Assembly: GCA_045536015.1 (NCBI GenBank)
Contig: JAZSMS010000140.1
Span: 1 to 6,992 of the forward strand
Source: JAZSMS01 sp045536015
GTDB lineage: Bacteria; Bacillota; Clostridia; Christensenellales; QALW01
DNA: 6,992 nt
Direction: 5' to 3'
Part shown: positions 1 to 6,191 of the stretch, piece by piece
Numbering within the stretch: position 1 is the stretch's first letter
Layout: each line of letters begins with the position of its first letter
Translations under genes and position numbers: made by a program
The notes under the pieces: generated by a model
Told to the model about the DNA's origin: nothing
The model's database searches: none
Seen by the model: the letters and a program-made list of their open reading frames with translations, nothing else

Positions 1-249
1 GTACGTTACGTTATCCTTTTTAAATTCGTGCTCGCACTCGTTAATAAATTCGTAGCCGTATTGCTCAAGAAAATTTTTAAATTCAACCCATCTTTCTTTT
101 AAAAAACTTTTTGGAATTAAAATTTCAATATCATCTGCGCTTAAATTTGTTTTTGTTAAATACTCTAAGCCTAAAGAACCATATAATAACGGCACAAATT
201 TAAATGTTTTATTTAGTAATTCTGCATTTTTTAAAAAGTGTTTAATCAT
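1..249 (-). CDS. Partial uncharacterised protein with nucleotidyltransferase-like motif (N-terminal 83 codons)
   Basis: The reading frame starts at ATG 249-247 and stays open to the left edge, so the C-terminus is missing. The 83 visible residues begin MIKHFLKNAELLNK. They contain LLYGSLGLEYL (21-31) followed by ADDIEILIP (38-46). A Gly-Ser pair followed about 14 residues later by Asp-hydrophobic-Glu-hydrophobic resembles the hG[GS]...Dh[DE]h signature of the polymerase-beta nucleotidyltransferase superfamily (antitoxin-type or aminoglycoside-type enzymes). That assignment is inference from a short motif. I recall similar small Firmicutes proteins being labelled 'phosphoribosylanthranilate isomerase', but nothing here resembles TrpF. 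The gene lies 3 nt after the rlmD stop codon, in the same frame, with no recognisable SD of its own, so it is probably translated by reinitiation from rlmD. No signal peptide or membrane segment is visible. The gene is real with good confidence; its function is unknown. Confidence 0.72.
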   Translation of the reverse strand, partial: MIKHFLKNAELLNKTFKFVPLLYGSLGLEYLTKTNLSADDIEILIPKSFLKERWVEFKNFLEQYGYEFINECEHEFKKDNVTY

Positions 250-252
250 TAG

Positions 253-1590
253 TTATTTAGTTAAAAGTACGGCGGTTTCTATATGTTTTGTTTGAGGGAA
301 CATATCAATAAACGTTAATTCCGAGGCTTTATAGCCATGTGCAGACAAAATTTTAATATCACGCGCAAGGGTAGAAGGGTTGCACGAAACGTAAACTATT
401 CTTTTAATTTCTGCGGCAGAAACCGCCTTTAAAAGAGATTCTTCGCAGCCGGCTCTGGGCGGATCAACAACCAATACGTCGGGCTTTTGATCCTTTAAAA
501 TTAAGTCAGGAAGTACGTCTTCGCAAGCGCCGACAATAAATTCGGCATTATCTATATTATTAATTTTTGCAGCTTCCTTTGCTGATTCGATAGCTTCAGG
601 TACAATTTCTACGCCGATAAGCTTTTTGCATTTTTTTGCAAGCATTAAGCTCATAATTCCAATACCGCAATATGCATCAAAAACAATATCGTCTTTATTA
701 ATTTGAGCAAGTTCTGCCGCACGGGAATATAAATTTTCGGTCTGTTTTGTATTTATCTGCAAAAATGCCTTTGGACGCAAGTTAAATAAAATTCCGCACA
801 TTTCATCACGCACAAAATCACTGCCACAAAGAGTAATGCAATCGTTACCGAGAATAATATTGCCTTTTTGTGTGTTTACATTTTGAATAATACTTTTTGC
901 GTTTGGCAGTTGGCTTGCAAGATAATTAATAAAATCCTGTGATAATTTTTTGTGCGTATTGGTAACAATAATAAGCATTAAACCGTCTTTTGCTTTTCGC
1001 GCAATAACGTGCCTTAAAATACCCGAGTGTGCTTCTTCGTCATAGATAGAAACGTTAAATTTTTCTATTGCCTTGCGCATGGCAAGGATAACATCGTTGC
1101 ACTCATTTTGTTGCAAAATACACTTATCAATATCAACAATTCTGTGCGAGCGCGGTGCAAAAAAGCCTATTTTAACCTCGTTATTAGCTTTTTTTATAGG
1201 AAATTGTGCTTTGTTTCGGTAAAAATATTGCTCTTTTGCAGGAATGATTTTTGAAACAGTTAAATTTTCACCCGAGAGTTTGTTGATATTATTTAACGCA
1301 CTTTGGCATTTTTCGTTAAGCTGTGCTTCATAATTTATGAATTGAAAATCACAGCCACCGCAAGAATTAAAATATTTGCACTTTGGCGCAATTCTGTCTT
1401 TAGACGACACTAAAACGCGCATAAGCTTGCCAACGGAATAATTTTTTGCGCATTTTATAATGTGTGCTTCAACCTTTTCTCCGGGTAGAGTGTTAGGTAC
1501 AAATACAACTTCGCCTAAATGCCTTCCAACGCCAAAGCCATCAGAATTTAGTGCGGTAATTTCAATTTTTATTTCATCGTTTTTCTTCAT
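253..1590 (-). CDS. rlmD: 23S rRNA (uracil-5-)-methyltransferase, RlmD/RlmCD family, 4Fe-4S type
   Basis: This cytoplasmic enzyme transfers methyl from SAM to C5 of a 23S rRNA uridine. U1939 is the usual RlmD target; Gram-positive RlmCD members also modify U747, so exact specificity is open. Numbered from MKKNDEIK (445 aa), an N-terminal TRAM RNA-binding domain (about 1-58) is followed by the Fe-S ligands Cys71, Cys77 and Cys80 (CKYFNSCGGC) and Cys157 (DIDKC). The SAM-binding motif DAYCGIG is at 305-311 and DPPRAGCEES at 376-385. The nucleophile Cys403 lies in VSCNP, and the probable base Glu438 in HIET. Length and motif order are normal and complete. The start was chosen at 1590 because GAGG at 1602-1599 lies 8 nt upstream; an in-frame ATG at 1596 (447 aa, MFMKK) lies only 2 nt from that SD. 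It is transcribed divergently from dprA and leads into the partial gene at 249. Confidence 0.93.
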   Translation of the reverse strand: MKKNDEIKIEITALNSDGFGVGRHLGEVVFVPNTLPGEKVEAHIIKCAKNYSVGKLMRVLVSSKDRIAPKCKYFNSCGGCDFQFINYEAQLNEKCQSALNNINKLSGENLTVSKIIPAKEQYFYRNKAQFPIKKANNEVKIGFFAPRSHRIVDIDKCILQQNECNDVILAMRKAIEKFNVSIYDEEAHSGILRHVIARKAKDGLMLIIVTNTHKKLSQDFINYLASQLPNAKSIIQNVNTQKGNIILGNDCITLCGSDFVRDEMCGILFNLRPKAFLQINTKQTENLYSRAAELAQINKDDIVFDAYCGIGIMSLMLAKKCKKLIGVEIVPEAIESAKEAAKINNIDNAEFIVGACEDVLPDLILKDQKPDVLVVDPPRAGCEESLLKAVSAAEIKRIVYVSCNPSTLARDIKILSAHGYKASELTFIDMFPQTKHIETAVLLTK

Positions 1591-1596
1591 AAACAT

Positions 1597-1602
1597 TTCC
1601 TC
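1597..1602 (-). promoter_or_regulatory. SD site of rlmD that decides its start
   Basis: On the minus strand the sequence reads GAGGAAATGTTTATG. The GAGG core ends 8 nt before the second ATG (1590) but only 2 nt before the first (1596). Normal SD spacing is roughly 5-9 nt, so the second ATG is favoured. Confidence 0.65.
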
Positions 1603-1611
1603 GTTAAGATA

Positions 1612-1639
1612 AGAATATCATAATTTAAAATTTTGTCAA
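1612..1639 (-). promoter_or_regulatory. Predicted sigma-A promoter of rlmD
   Basis: Read on the minus strand, a perfect -35 box TTGACA (1639-1634) is followed by a 16-nt spacer and a -10 box TATTCT (1617-1612). The predicted transcription start is near 1605, giving a leader of only about 15 nt before ATG 1590. This leader just accommodates the SD at 1602-1599. The promoter faces away from the dprA promoter. Confidence 0.7.
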
Positions 1640-1685
1640 GAAATATACAAATTAGTTGTTCACACAATTTGCACTGTTTTTTTTC

Positions 1686-1714
1686 TTGACATCAAAAAGG
1701 TTTTAATATAATAT
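1686..1714 (+). promoter_or_regulatory. Predicted sigma-A promoter of the dprA-topA-trmFO-hslVU operon
   Basis: A perfect -35 box TTGACA at 1686-1691 is followed by overlapping -10 candidates: TATAAT at 1707-1712 (15-nt spacer) or TAATAT at 1709-1714 (17-nt spacer). The latter has the better spacing, the former the better match. Transcription should start near 1719-1721, leaving a leader of about 17-19 nt before the GTG at 1738. The run of T before the -35 box may help as an UP-like element. This is the only clear promoter for the right-hand genes. Confidence 0.75.
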
Positions 1715-1737
1715 GGTAATTACTTTGATTAAACAGG

Positions 1738-2814
1738 GTGATAAAAATTTTAACTAAAGACGAAAAATTTTGGTTATATTTAAATAACGTTAAAATTTTA
1801 GGCGCACCTCGCTTTGCCGATTTATATTTTGCTTTTGACGGAGCTGAAGACTTTAATGTCGATGAGTTTGACTTTTTATCAGACGAGATTAAAAACGAAA
1901 TTTCTTCGGGCGCGTGGATAGAAAAAAGTGAAAAAATAATTGCTTTTATGAATGCAAACAATGTTGGTGTTACATTTTATAAAAACAAAGATTTTCCCCA
2001 AACACTTAAAAATATTCCATCGCCACCACCAATTTTATATTTTATAGGCGATATTAAGCTTTTGGAAGAGCCCTGCATTTCGATAATCGGTACACGACGA
2101 CCAACAAGCTACGGGCGCGACTGTGCTAAAATGTTTTCAAATGAATTTGTTAATAACGGATTGTGCGTTTGCTCTGGCATGGCAGAAGGTATTGACTCGT
2201 ATGCGCACAATTTTACTTTGGATGCTTGTGGCAAAACCGTTGCGGTTTTAGGTGGAGGTGTTGATTTTATTTATCCTTCATCAAATCGCGCATTATATCA
2301 AAACATTAAAGAAAGCGGTTTGCTTATAAGTGAGTATCCGCTTTCTACAAGACCTCAAAAACAGAATTTTACACATAGAAACAGAATTATTTCGGGAATT
2401 TCAAGTGCGCTACTTGTCATAGAGGCTAATTTAAAAAGCGGAACAACAAGCACTGTTGCACATGCGCTTGAGCAAAATAAGACGGTGTTTGCAATTCCCG
2501 GTAATATAACTTCCTCTGCTTCGGAGGGAACAAATGCTTTAATTAAATCAGGTGCTTGCGTTGCAACTTCGCCAAGCGACGTTTTAGAAGAATTTGGTAT
2601 TTTTAAAAAGAAAGAGAAAAAGAAAAAGCCAAATGGCTCTAATGAACTTGAAAATAAGATAATAGAATTTTTAATGCATGAAAATAGAACTGCCGACTTT
2701 TTTACCCAAAATATTTTGGCTTCTGTTTCAGATATAAACACGGCACTAATGATGCTGGAAATTTCGGGTATTATACAAAGATTGCCCGGTAACGAATTTT
2801 CGATAAAAAAATAA
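1738..2814 (+). CDS. dprA: DNA-processing protein DprA (Smf)
   Basis: DprA binds incoming single-stranded DNA and loads RecA during natural transformation; many non-competent bacteria also keep it. The 358-aa product has an N-terminal helical region (about 1-80), then the Rossmann-like core: PPPIL (96-100), IIGTRRPTSYG (116-126), SGMAEGIDSYAH (146-157), GGGVDFIYP (172-180), FTHRNRIISG (211-220), SGTT (234-237), FAIPG (251-255) and GTNALIKSGA (264-273). A lysine-rich linker (290-297) leads to a C-terminal winged-helix-like domain (about 300-358). All core signatures are present, so it should be functional. GTG 1738 is the first possible start, because an in-frame TGA lies at 1726-1728 and the first ATG codes for residue 71. 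However, GTG abuts the preceding AGG with no SD spacing. It is the first gene of the operon, and topA begins 12 nt after its stop. Confidence 0.93.
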   Translation: MIKILTKDEKFWLYLNNVKILGAPRFADLYFAFDGAEDFNVDEFDFLSDEIKNEISSGAWIEKSEKIIAFMNANNVGVTFYKNKDFPQTLKNIPSPPPILYFIGDIKLLEEPCISIIGTRRPTSYGRDCAKMFSNEFVNNGLCVCSGMAEGIDSYAHNFTLDACGKTVAVLGGGVDFIYPSSNRALYQNIKESGLLISEYPLSTRPQKQNFTHRNRIISGISSALLVIEANLKSGTTSTVAHALEQNKTVFAIPGNITSSASEGTNALIKSGACVATSPSDVLEEFGIFKKKEKKKKPNGSNELENKIIEFLMHENRTADFFTQNILASVSDINTALMMLEISGIIQRLPGNEFSIKK

Positions 2815-2818
2815 AGGA
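2814..2818 (+). promoter_or_regulatory. SD site of topA
   Basis: AAGGA lies 8 nt before ATG 2827 and touches the last base of the dprA stop codon (TAA 2812-2814). The site lies almost wholly within the 12-nt gap between the genes, so a ribosome finishing dprA would sit over it and could reinitiate. Confidence 0.7.
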
Positions 2819-2826
2819 CGGGTTTT

Positions 2827-4902
2827 ATGAATTTACTTATAGTAGAATCGCCATCAAAGGCAAAGACAATAAGCAAGTTTTTAGGCAAGGATTTTAAGGT
2901 TTTAGCAAGTGGGGGACATATTATTGACCTTCCTAAAAGCAAGACGGGTATTGACGTTGAAAATGGCTTTAAACCGCAATATATTTTGATCTCTTCAAAG
3001 AAAGAGCTTGCCGCGCAGCTTAAAGACGAAGCCGCAAAGGCCGAAAACGTTTATCTTGCAACGGACCCTGATAGAGAGGGGGAAGCAATTTCATGGCACT
3101 TGGCAAAGCATCTTGGAATTTCTGAAGATGAAGCTTGCCGCGTTGTTTTTAACGAAATTACCAAAAATTGTGTTACTGATTCTATAAAAAAGCCAAGAAA
3201 AATTGATTTAGATTTGGTTAACGCACAGCAGGCACGCAGAGTTCTTGATCGACTTGTAGGTTATGAAATCAGCCCTGTACTTTGGCACAAAATTAAAAGC
3301 GGTTTATCAGCAGGACGAGTTCAGTCTGCTGTTACAAAAATGGTTGTTGACCGTGAGCGCGAAATAGAAAAATTTGTGCCCGAAGAATTCTGGTCGCTTG
3401 ACAGTATTTTATCTACTAAAAAGTCACGCAAAAAGTTTATTGCACACTTCTTTGGCGATAATAGCGGAAAAATTGAGCTTACAAGCGAAGAACAGGTTTT
3501 AAAAATTGTTGGCGAGCTTGAAAATGCCAAATACTTTGTTTCGGAATATAAAGAAGGCTCAAAGCAGCTTAACGCACAGCCTCCGTTTACCACAAGTGCA
3601 CTTCAGCAGGATGCTTCACGTAAACTTGGATTTACAACAAAAAAGACAATGATGCTTGCACAGCAGCTTTATGAAGGTGTTGAAATCGACGGCGTAGGCG
3701 CGGTAGGTCTTGTAACGTATATCCGTACCGACTCGGTTCGTATTGCTCAGGAAGCAATTGACGAGGTAAGAAATTATATTTCGGCAAATTACTCTTCAAA
3801 ATATCTTCCAGGCAAGCCTAACGTATTTAAGACCAAAAAGAATTCGCAGGATGCACACGAGGCTATTCGTCCTACTTCTATGGAATTTACGCCCGAACGC
3901 GTTAAATCAAGCCTTTCTAATGATTTATATAAGCTTTATAAGCTTATTTTCGAGCGCTTTGTTGCCTGCCAAATGGCACCTGCAAAGTACGCTACGATAA
4001 GCGTTTTAATTCGGGCAAATGAAAAATATACATTTAAATGTACTGCTCAAAACAGAATTTTTGACGGTTTTATGGCACTTTATGCCGATAAGGATGAAGA
4101 AACCAAATCAACTGCGCTTCCTGAAATGAGCGTTGGCGAAGAGCTTGTTTGGTACGAGTTTGAAAAAGAACAACATTTTACCGCGCCTCCTCAGAGATTT
4201 AACGAGGCAACGCTTGTTAAAGAGATGGAATTAAAGGGGATAGGCCGTCCAAGCACATATGCACCTACCGTTTCGACTATACTTGACAGAGATTATATCG
4301 AGCGCGATAAAAAAGTGTTAAAGCCCACAAGCCTTGGCGTTTGCGTTACGGATATGATGGCGGAGAATTTTGCCGATATAGTTGACCTTAAATTTACCGC
4401 TTCGATGGAAAACAAGCTTGACGAGGTTGAATCGGGCGAAAAAGATTGGGTAAAGGTTGTTTCTGATTTTTACGGACCACTTAAAAATTCGCTTGAAAAG
4501 GCTAACAGAATTGAGCGTGTTAAGGTTCCTGTTGAGCAGAGTGACGTTCCTTGTCCTAAGTGCGGCTCATTAATGGTAGTAAGAAGCGGAAGATTTGGAA
4601 AATTCCTTGCTTGCCCTAACTATCCTGCTTGCAAGTCAACAAAACCGCTTCCTGCAGATGAGGTTACGGTACCTTGTCCTAAATGCGGCGGAAAGCTTGT
4701 ACAAAGAATTTCCAAAAAGGGTAAAAAATTCTACGGTTGCTCCAAATACCCCGAATGTGATTTTGCTTCAACGGGACTCCCTACGGGGGAAAAGTGCCCC
4801 GAATGCGGTGGTTTTTTAATCAAGGGCTTTAAAGGAAGAATTTTGTGCAATAATTTTGATTGCAAATATACAACATCAGCAAAAAAAGAGAACAAAGAAT
4901 GA
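2827..4902 (+). CDS. topA: DNA topoisomerase I (type IA), three C-terminal zinc ribbons
   Basis: TopA relaxes negative supercoils by cutting one DNA strand through a 5'-phosphotyrosine link and passing the other strand. The 691-aa product matches the usual Firmicutes TopA length. The N-terminal Toprim domain (about 1-115) shows the metal-binding Glu7 (VESPSKAKT) and Asp80/Asp82/Glu84 (TDPDREGEAISWH). The catalytic core (about 125-560) holds the active-site Tyr298 in GLVTYIRTDS, with Arg300 beside it; HEAIRPT (344-350) and GIGRPSTYAP (471-480) are further family signatures. Three four-cysteine zinc ribbons follow: Cys576/579/596/602, Cys617/620/638/644 and Cys657/660/674/679. The protein ends in a short charged tail. 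A good SD supports ATG 2827. The stop codon overlaps the trmFO start as ATGA. No key residue is missing. TopA is normally essential and often supercoiling-regulated, but no such element can be identified here. Confidence 0.97.
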   Translation: MNLLIVESPSKAKTISKFLGKDFKVLASGGHIIDLPKSKTGIDVENGFKPQYILISSKKELAAQLKDEAAKAENVYLATDPDREGEAISWHLAKHLGISEDEACRVVFNEITKNCVTDSIKKPRKIDLDLVNAQQARRVLDRLVGYEISPVLWHKIKSGLSAGRVQSAVTKMVVDREREIEKFVPEEFWSLDSILSTKKSRKKFIAHFFGDNSGKIELTSEEQVLKIVGELENAKYFVSEYKEGSKQLNAQPPFTTSALQQDASRKLGFTTKKTMMLAQQLYEGVEIDGVGAVGLVTYIRTDSVRIAQEAIDEVRNYISANYSSKYLPGKPNVFKTKKNSQDAHEAIRPTSMEFTPERVKSSLSNDLYKLYKLIFERFVACQMAPAKYATISVLIRANEKYTFKCTAQNRIFDGFMALYADKDEETKSTALPEMSVGEELVWYEFEKEQHFTAPPQRFNEATLVKEMELKGIGRPSTYAPTVSTILDRDYIERDKKVLKPTSLGVCVTDMMAENFADIVDLKFTASMENKLDEVESGEKDWVKVVSDFYGPLKNSLEKANRIERVKVPVEQSDVPCPKCGSLMVVRSGRFGKFLACPNYPACKSTKPLPADEVTVPCPKCGGKLVQRISKKGKKFYGCSKYPECDFASTGLPTGEKCPECGGFLIKGFKGRILCNNFDCKYTTSAKKENKE
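4549..4688 (+). repeat. Near-identical 17-nt direct repeats at the start of zinc ribbons 1 and 2 of topA
   Basis: CCTTGTCCTAAGTGCGG at 4549-4565 recurs with a single G-to-A change at 4672-4688, offset by 123 nt (41 codons). Both copies encode PCPKCG, the first cysteine pair of a zinc ribbon. The third ribbon starts with a diverged version encoding KCPECGG (from about 4792). This is an internal tandem domain repeat rather than a mobile or regulatory repeat. Confidence 0.8.
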
Positions 4903-6191
4903 AAATCAGTATAATAGGTGCAGGCCTCGCTGGATGCGAGGCCGCATATCAACTTGCAAAACGTGGGGTAGAGGTTGATTTATATGAAATGCGACCCAAA
5001 AAGCTTACGCCTGCACACTCGGGCGGTGGCTTTGCAGAGCTAGTTTGCTCAAACTCTTTAAGGTCTGACCGTCTAGAAAACGGCCCCGGTCTTTTAAAGG
5101 CAGAGCTTCGCATGCTTGATTCTATTATAATGCGTGCCGCCGACGAAACGCGCGTTCCAGCGGGCGGAGCACTAGCAGTTGACCGCGAAAGCTTTTCTCA
5201 AAAAGTTAAAGATATACTTTTGTCATTTGAAAACGTAAATTTTATTAACAAAGAAGTTACTTCTTTACCCGAAGGTGCAGTTATTATTGCCGCAGGCCCG
5301 CTTTGCTCTGATGCTTTGGTTGAAGAAATATATAAGCTTACGGGCGAAGAATACTGTCATTTTTTTGATGCCGCGGCGCCTATAATTACAAAGGATTCTA
5401 TTAACTTTGATAAGGCGTTTGTTCAAAGCCGCTACGATCGCGGTGACGATTATATAAACTGCCCGATGACAAAGGAAGAATACGAGCATTTTGTAACGGA
5501 ACTACTTAATGCCGAGGTTGCACCCGTGCACGACTTTGATAAGGTCTTTGAAGGCTGTATGCCCATCGAAATTATGGCTTCGCGCGGAATGCAAACTATT
5601 GCGTTCGGTCCGTGCAAACCCGTTGGCTTAATTGACCCAAAAACTCAAAAGATGCCGTATGCGGCAGTTCAGTTGCGCAGAGATGATGCGCTTGATACGC
5701 TTTATAATATCGTTGGCTTTCAGACACATTTAAAGTTTAGCGAGCAAAAGCGCGTGTTTTCGCTTATTCCGGGTCTTGAAAACTGCGAAATAGTTCGCTA
5801 CGGAGTTATGCATCGCAACACTTTTATCTGCTCGCCAAAACTGTTAGATAACACTTATGCACTTAAATCAAACAAAAATATTGCCTTTGCGGGTCAAATT
5901 ACAGGCGTAGAAGGTTATATTGAATCTACAGCATCGGGATTTTTAGCGGCAATTTCTATGTTCTATCGCCTAAAAGGCGAAGAAATTCCCGACTTTACCA
6001 ATAAAACCGCTATAGGTGCGCTTGGCTATTACGTTTCTAGCGGAAGCGGAAGAGATTTTCAGCCAATGAATATTAATTTTGGCATAATTGCTTCACCCGA
6101 GCAAAAAATTAAGGGCGGAAAAAAGGCAAAGTATGCTTTTGTAGCTAATAAAGCCTTGGAAATAATAGAAGAATTAAGAGGTAAAATTTAA
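4899..6191 (+). CDS. trmFO: Methylenetetrahydrofolate-tRNA (uracil-5-)-methyltransferase TrmFO
   Basis: TrmFO (formerly Gid) uses FAD and 5,10-methylenetetrahydrofolate to make m5U54 in the T-loop of tRNAs. The 430-aa product starts with the FAD-binding Rossmann motif GAGLAGCEAA (7-16). It carries ELVCSNSLRSD with Cys50 and FEGCMPIEIMASRG (217-230) with Cys220. By position these match the paired cysteines (about 51-53 and 223-226) known to be important in characterised TrmFO enzymes. The C-terminal FAD-contacting region AGQITGVEGYIESTASG (331-347) is intact. Length is close to the usual 435 or so. ATG 4899 was chosen over an in-frame ATG at 4860 because the mature N-terminus MKISIIGAG begins there, and because the upstream start would add 13 atypical residues inside topA. 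Its ATG overlaps the topA stop (ATGA); only a weak AAGAG lies 8 nt upstream, so translation probably depends on coupling. A perfect GC-rich hairpin lies 24 nt inside the gene. Confidence 0.96.
   Translation: MKISIIGAGLAGCEAAYQLAKRGVEVDLYEMRPKKLTPAHSGGGFAELVCSNSLRSDRLENGPGLLKAELRMLDSIIMRAADETRVPAGGALAVDRESFSQKVKDILLSFENVNFINKEVTSLPEGAVIIAAGPLCSDALVEEIYKLTGEEYCHFFDAAAPIITKDSINFDKAFVQSRYDRGDDYINCPMTKEEYEHFVTELLNAEVAPVHDFDKVFEGCMPIEIMASRGMQTIAFGPCKPVGLIDPKTQKMPYAAVQLRRDDALDTLYNIVGFQTHLKFSEQKRVFSLIPGLENCEIVRYGVMHRNTFICSPKLLDNTYALKSNKNIAFAGQITGVEGYIESTASGFLAAISMFYRLKGEEIPDFTNKTAIGALGYYVSSGSGRDFQPMNINFGIIASPEQKIKGGKKAKYAFVANKALEIIEELRGKI
4923..4943 (+). repeat. Perfect 8-bp inverted repeat (hairpin) inside the 5' end of trmFO
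   Basis: GGCCTCGC (4923-4930) and GCGAGGCC (4936-4943) are exact reverse complements separated by the 5-nt loop TGGAT. Seven of the eight pairs are G-C or C-G, in a window that is otherwise AT-rich. The segment encodes the Gly-Leu-Ala-Gly-Cys-Glu-Ala part of the FAD-binding motif. No T-run follows, so it is not a rho-independent terminator. A strong hairpin this close to a start codon could slow early elongation or stabilise the mRNA. Confidence 0.85.
6177..6182 (+). promoter_or_regulatory. SD site of hslV
   Basis: AGAGGT lies in the last codons of trmFO and ends 8 nt before ATG 6191. It supports ATG 6191 as the start, which leaves five residues ahead of the catalytic threonine. Confidence 0.65.

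Larger units (their letters stand above)
1591..1737. other. Divergent intergenic region between rlmD and dprA
   Basis: This is the only stretch over 100 nt without a gene. It is very AT-rich. It carries one TTGACA-type promoter facing each way, with the -35 boxes separated by 46 nt (1640-1685). A T-rich run lies just upstream of the dprA -35 box. A gapped inverted repeat, CAAATT/AATTTG (1648-1653 and 1666-1671), falls almost midway between the two -35 boxes and is the only operator-like element I can see. No terminator, riboswitch or small ORF is evident. Confidence 0.75.

Noticed and set aside
1027..1254. 75-codon plus-strand open frame inside rlmD
   Set aside because: It is antisense to rlmD's conserved Fe-S and central region, with no initiation signal or family resemblance.
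1692..1961. 89-codon minus-strand open frame overlapping the dprA promoter and 5' end
   Set aside because: It is low-complexity and Ser/Lys/Phe-rich, as expected from the complement of AT-rich coding DNA, and it conflicts with a strong promoter and the dprA reading frame.
2598..2632. Programmed -1 frameshift at the TTTTTAAAAAG region of dprA
   Set aside because: The reading frame (TTT AAA AAG) does not place an X XXY YYZ heptamer in the correct phase, and the downstream zero frame encodes the expected winged-helix domain.
2355..2942. Long open frame (195 codons) on the minus strand across the end of dprA and start of topA
   Set aside because: It is antisense to two clearly functional genes, crosses their boundary, has no recognisable motif, and no SD or promoter stands out.
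3321..3593. 90-codon minus-strand open frame inside topA
   Set aside because: It is an antisense shadow of a conserved gene with no supporting signals.
4860..4898. Upstream in-frame ATG for trmFO that would add 13 residues (MQIYNISKKREQR)
   Set aside because: The extension lies inside topA, has no SD, and pushes the FAD-binding GxGxxG motif away from the N-terminus, where the family has it. ATG 4899 gives the normal start with an ATGA overlap.
4923..4960. Rho-independent terminator at the trmFO hairpin
   Set aside because: The stem is strong, but no T-tract follows (the next bases are GCATATCAAC), and a terminator there would cut off trmFO-hslVU.
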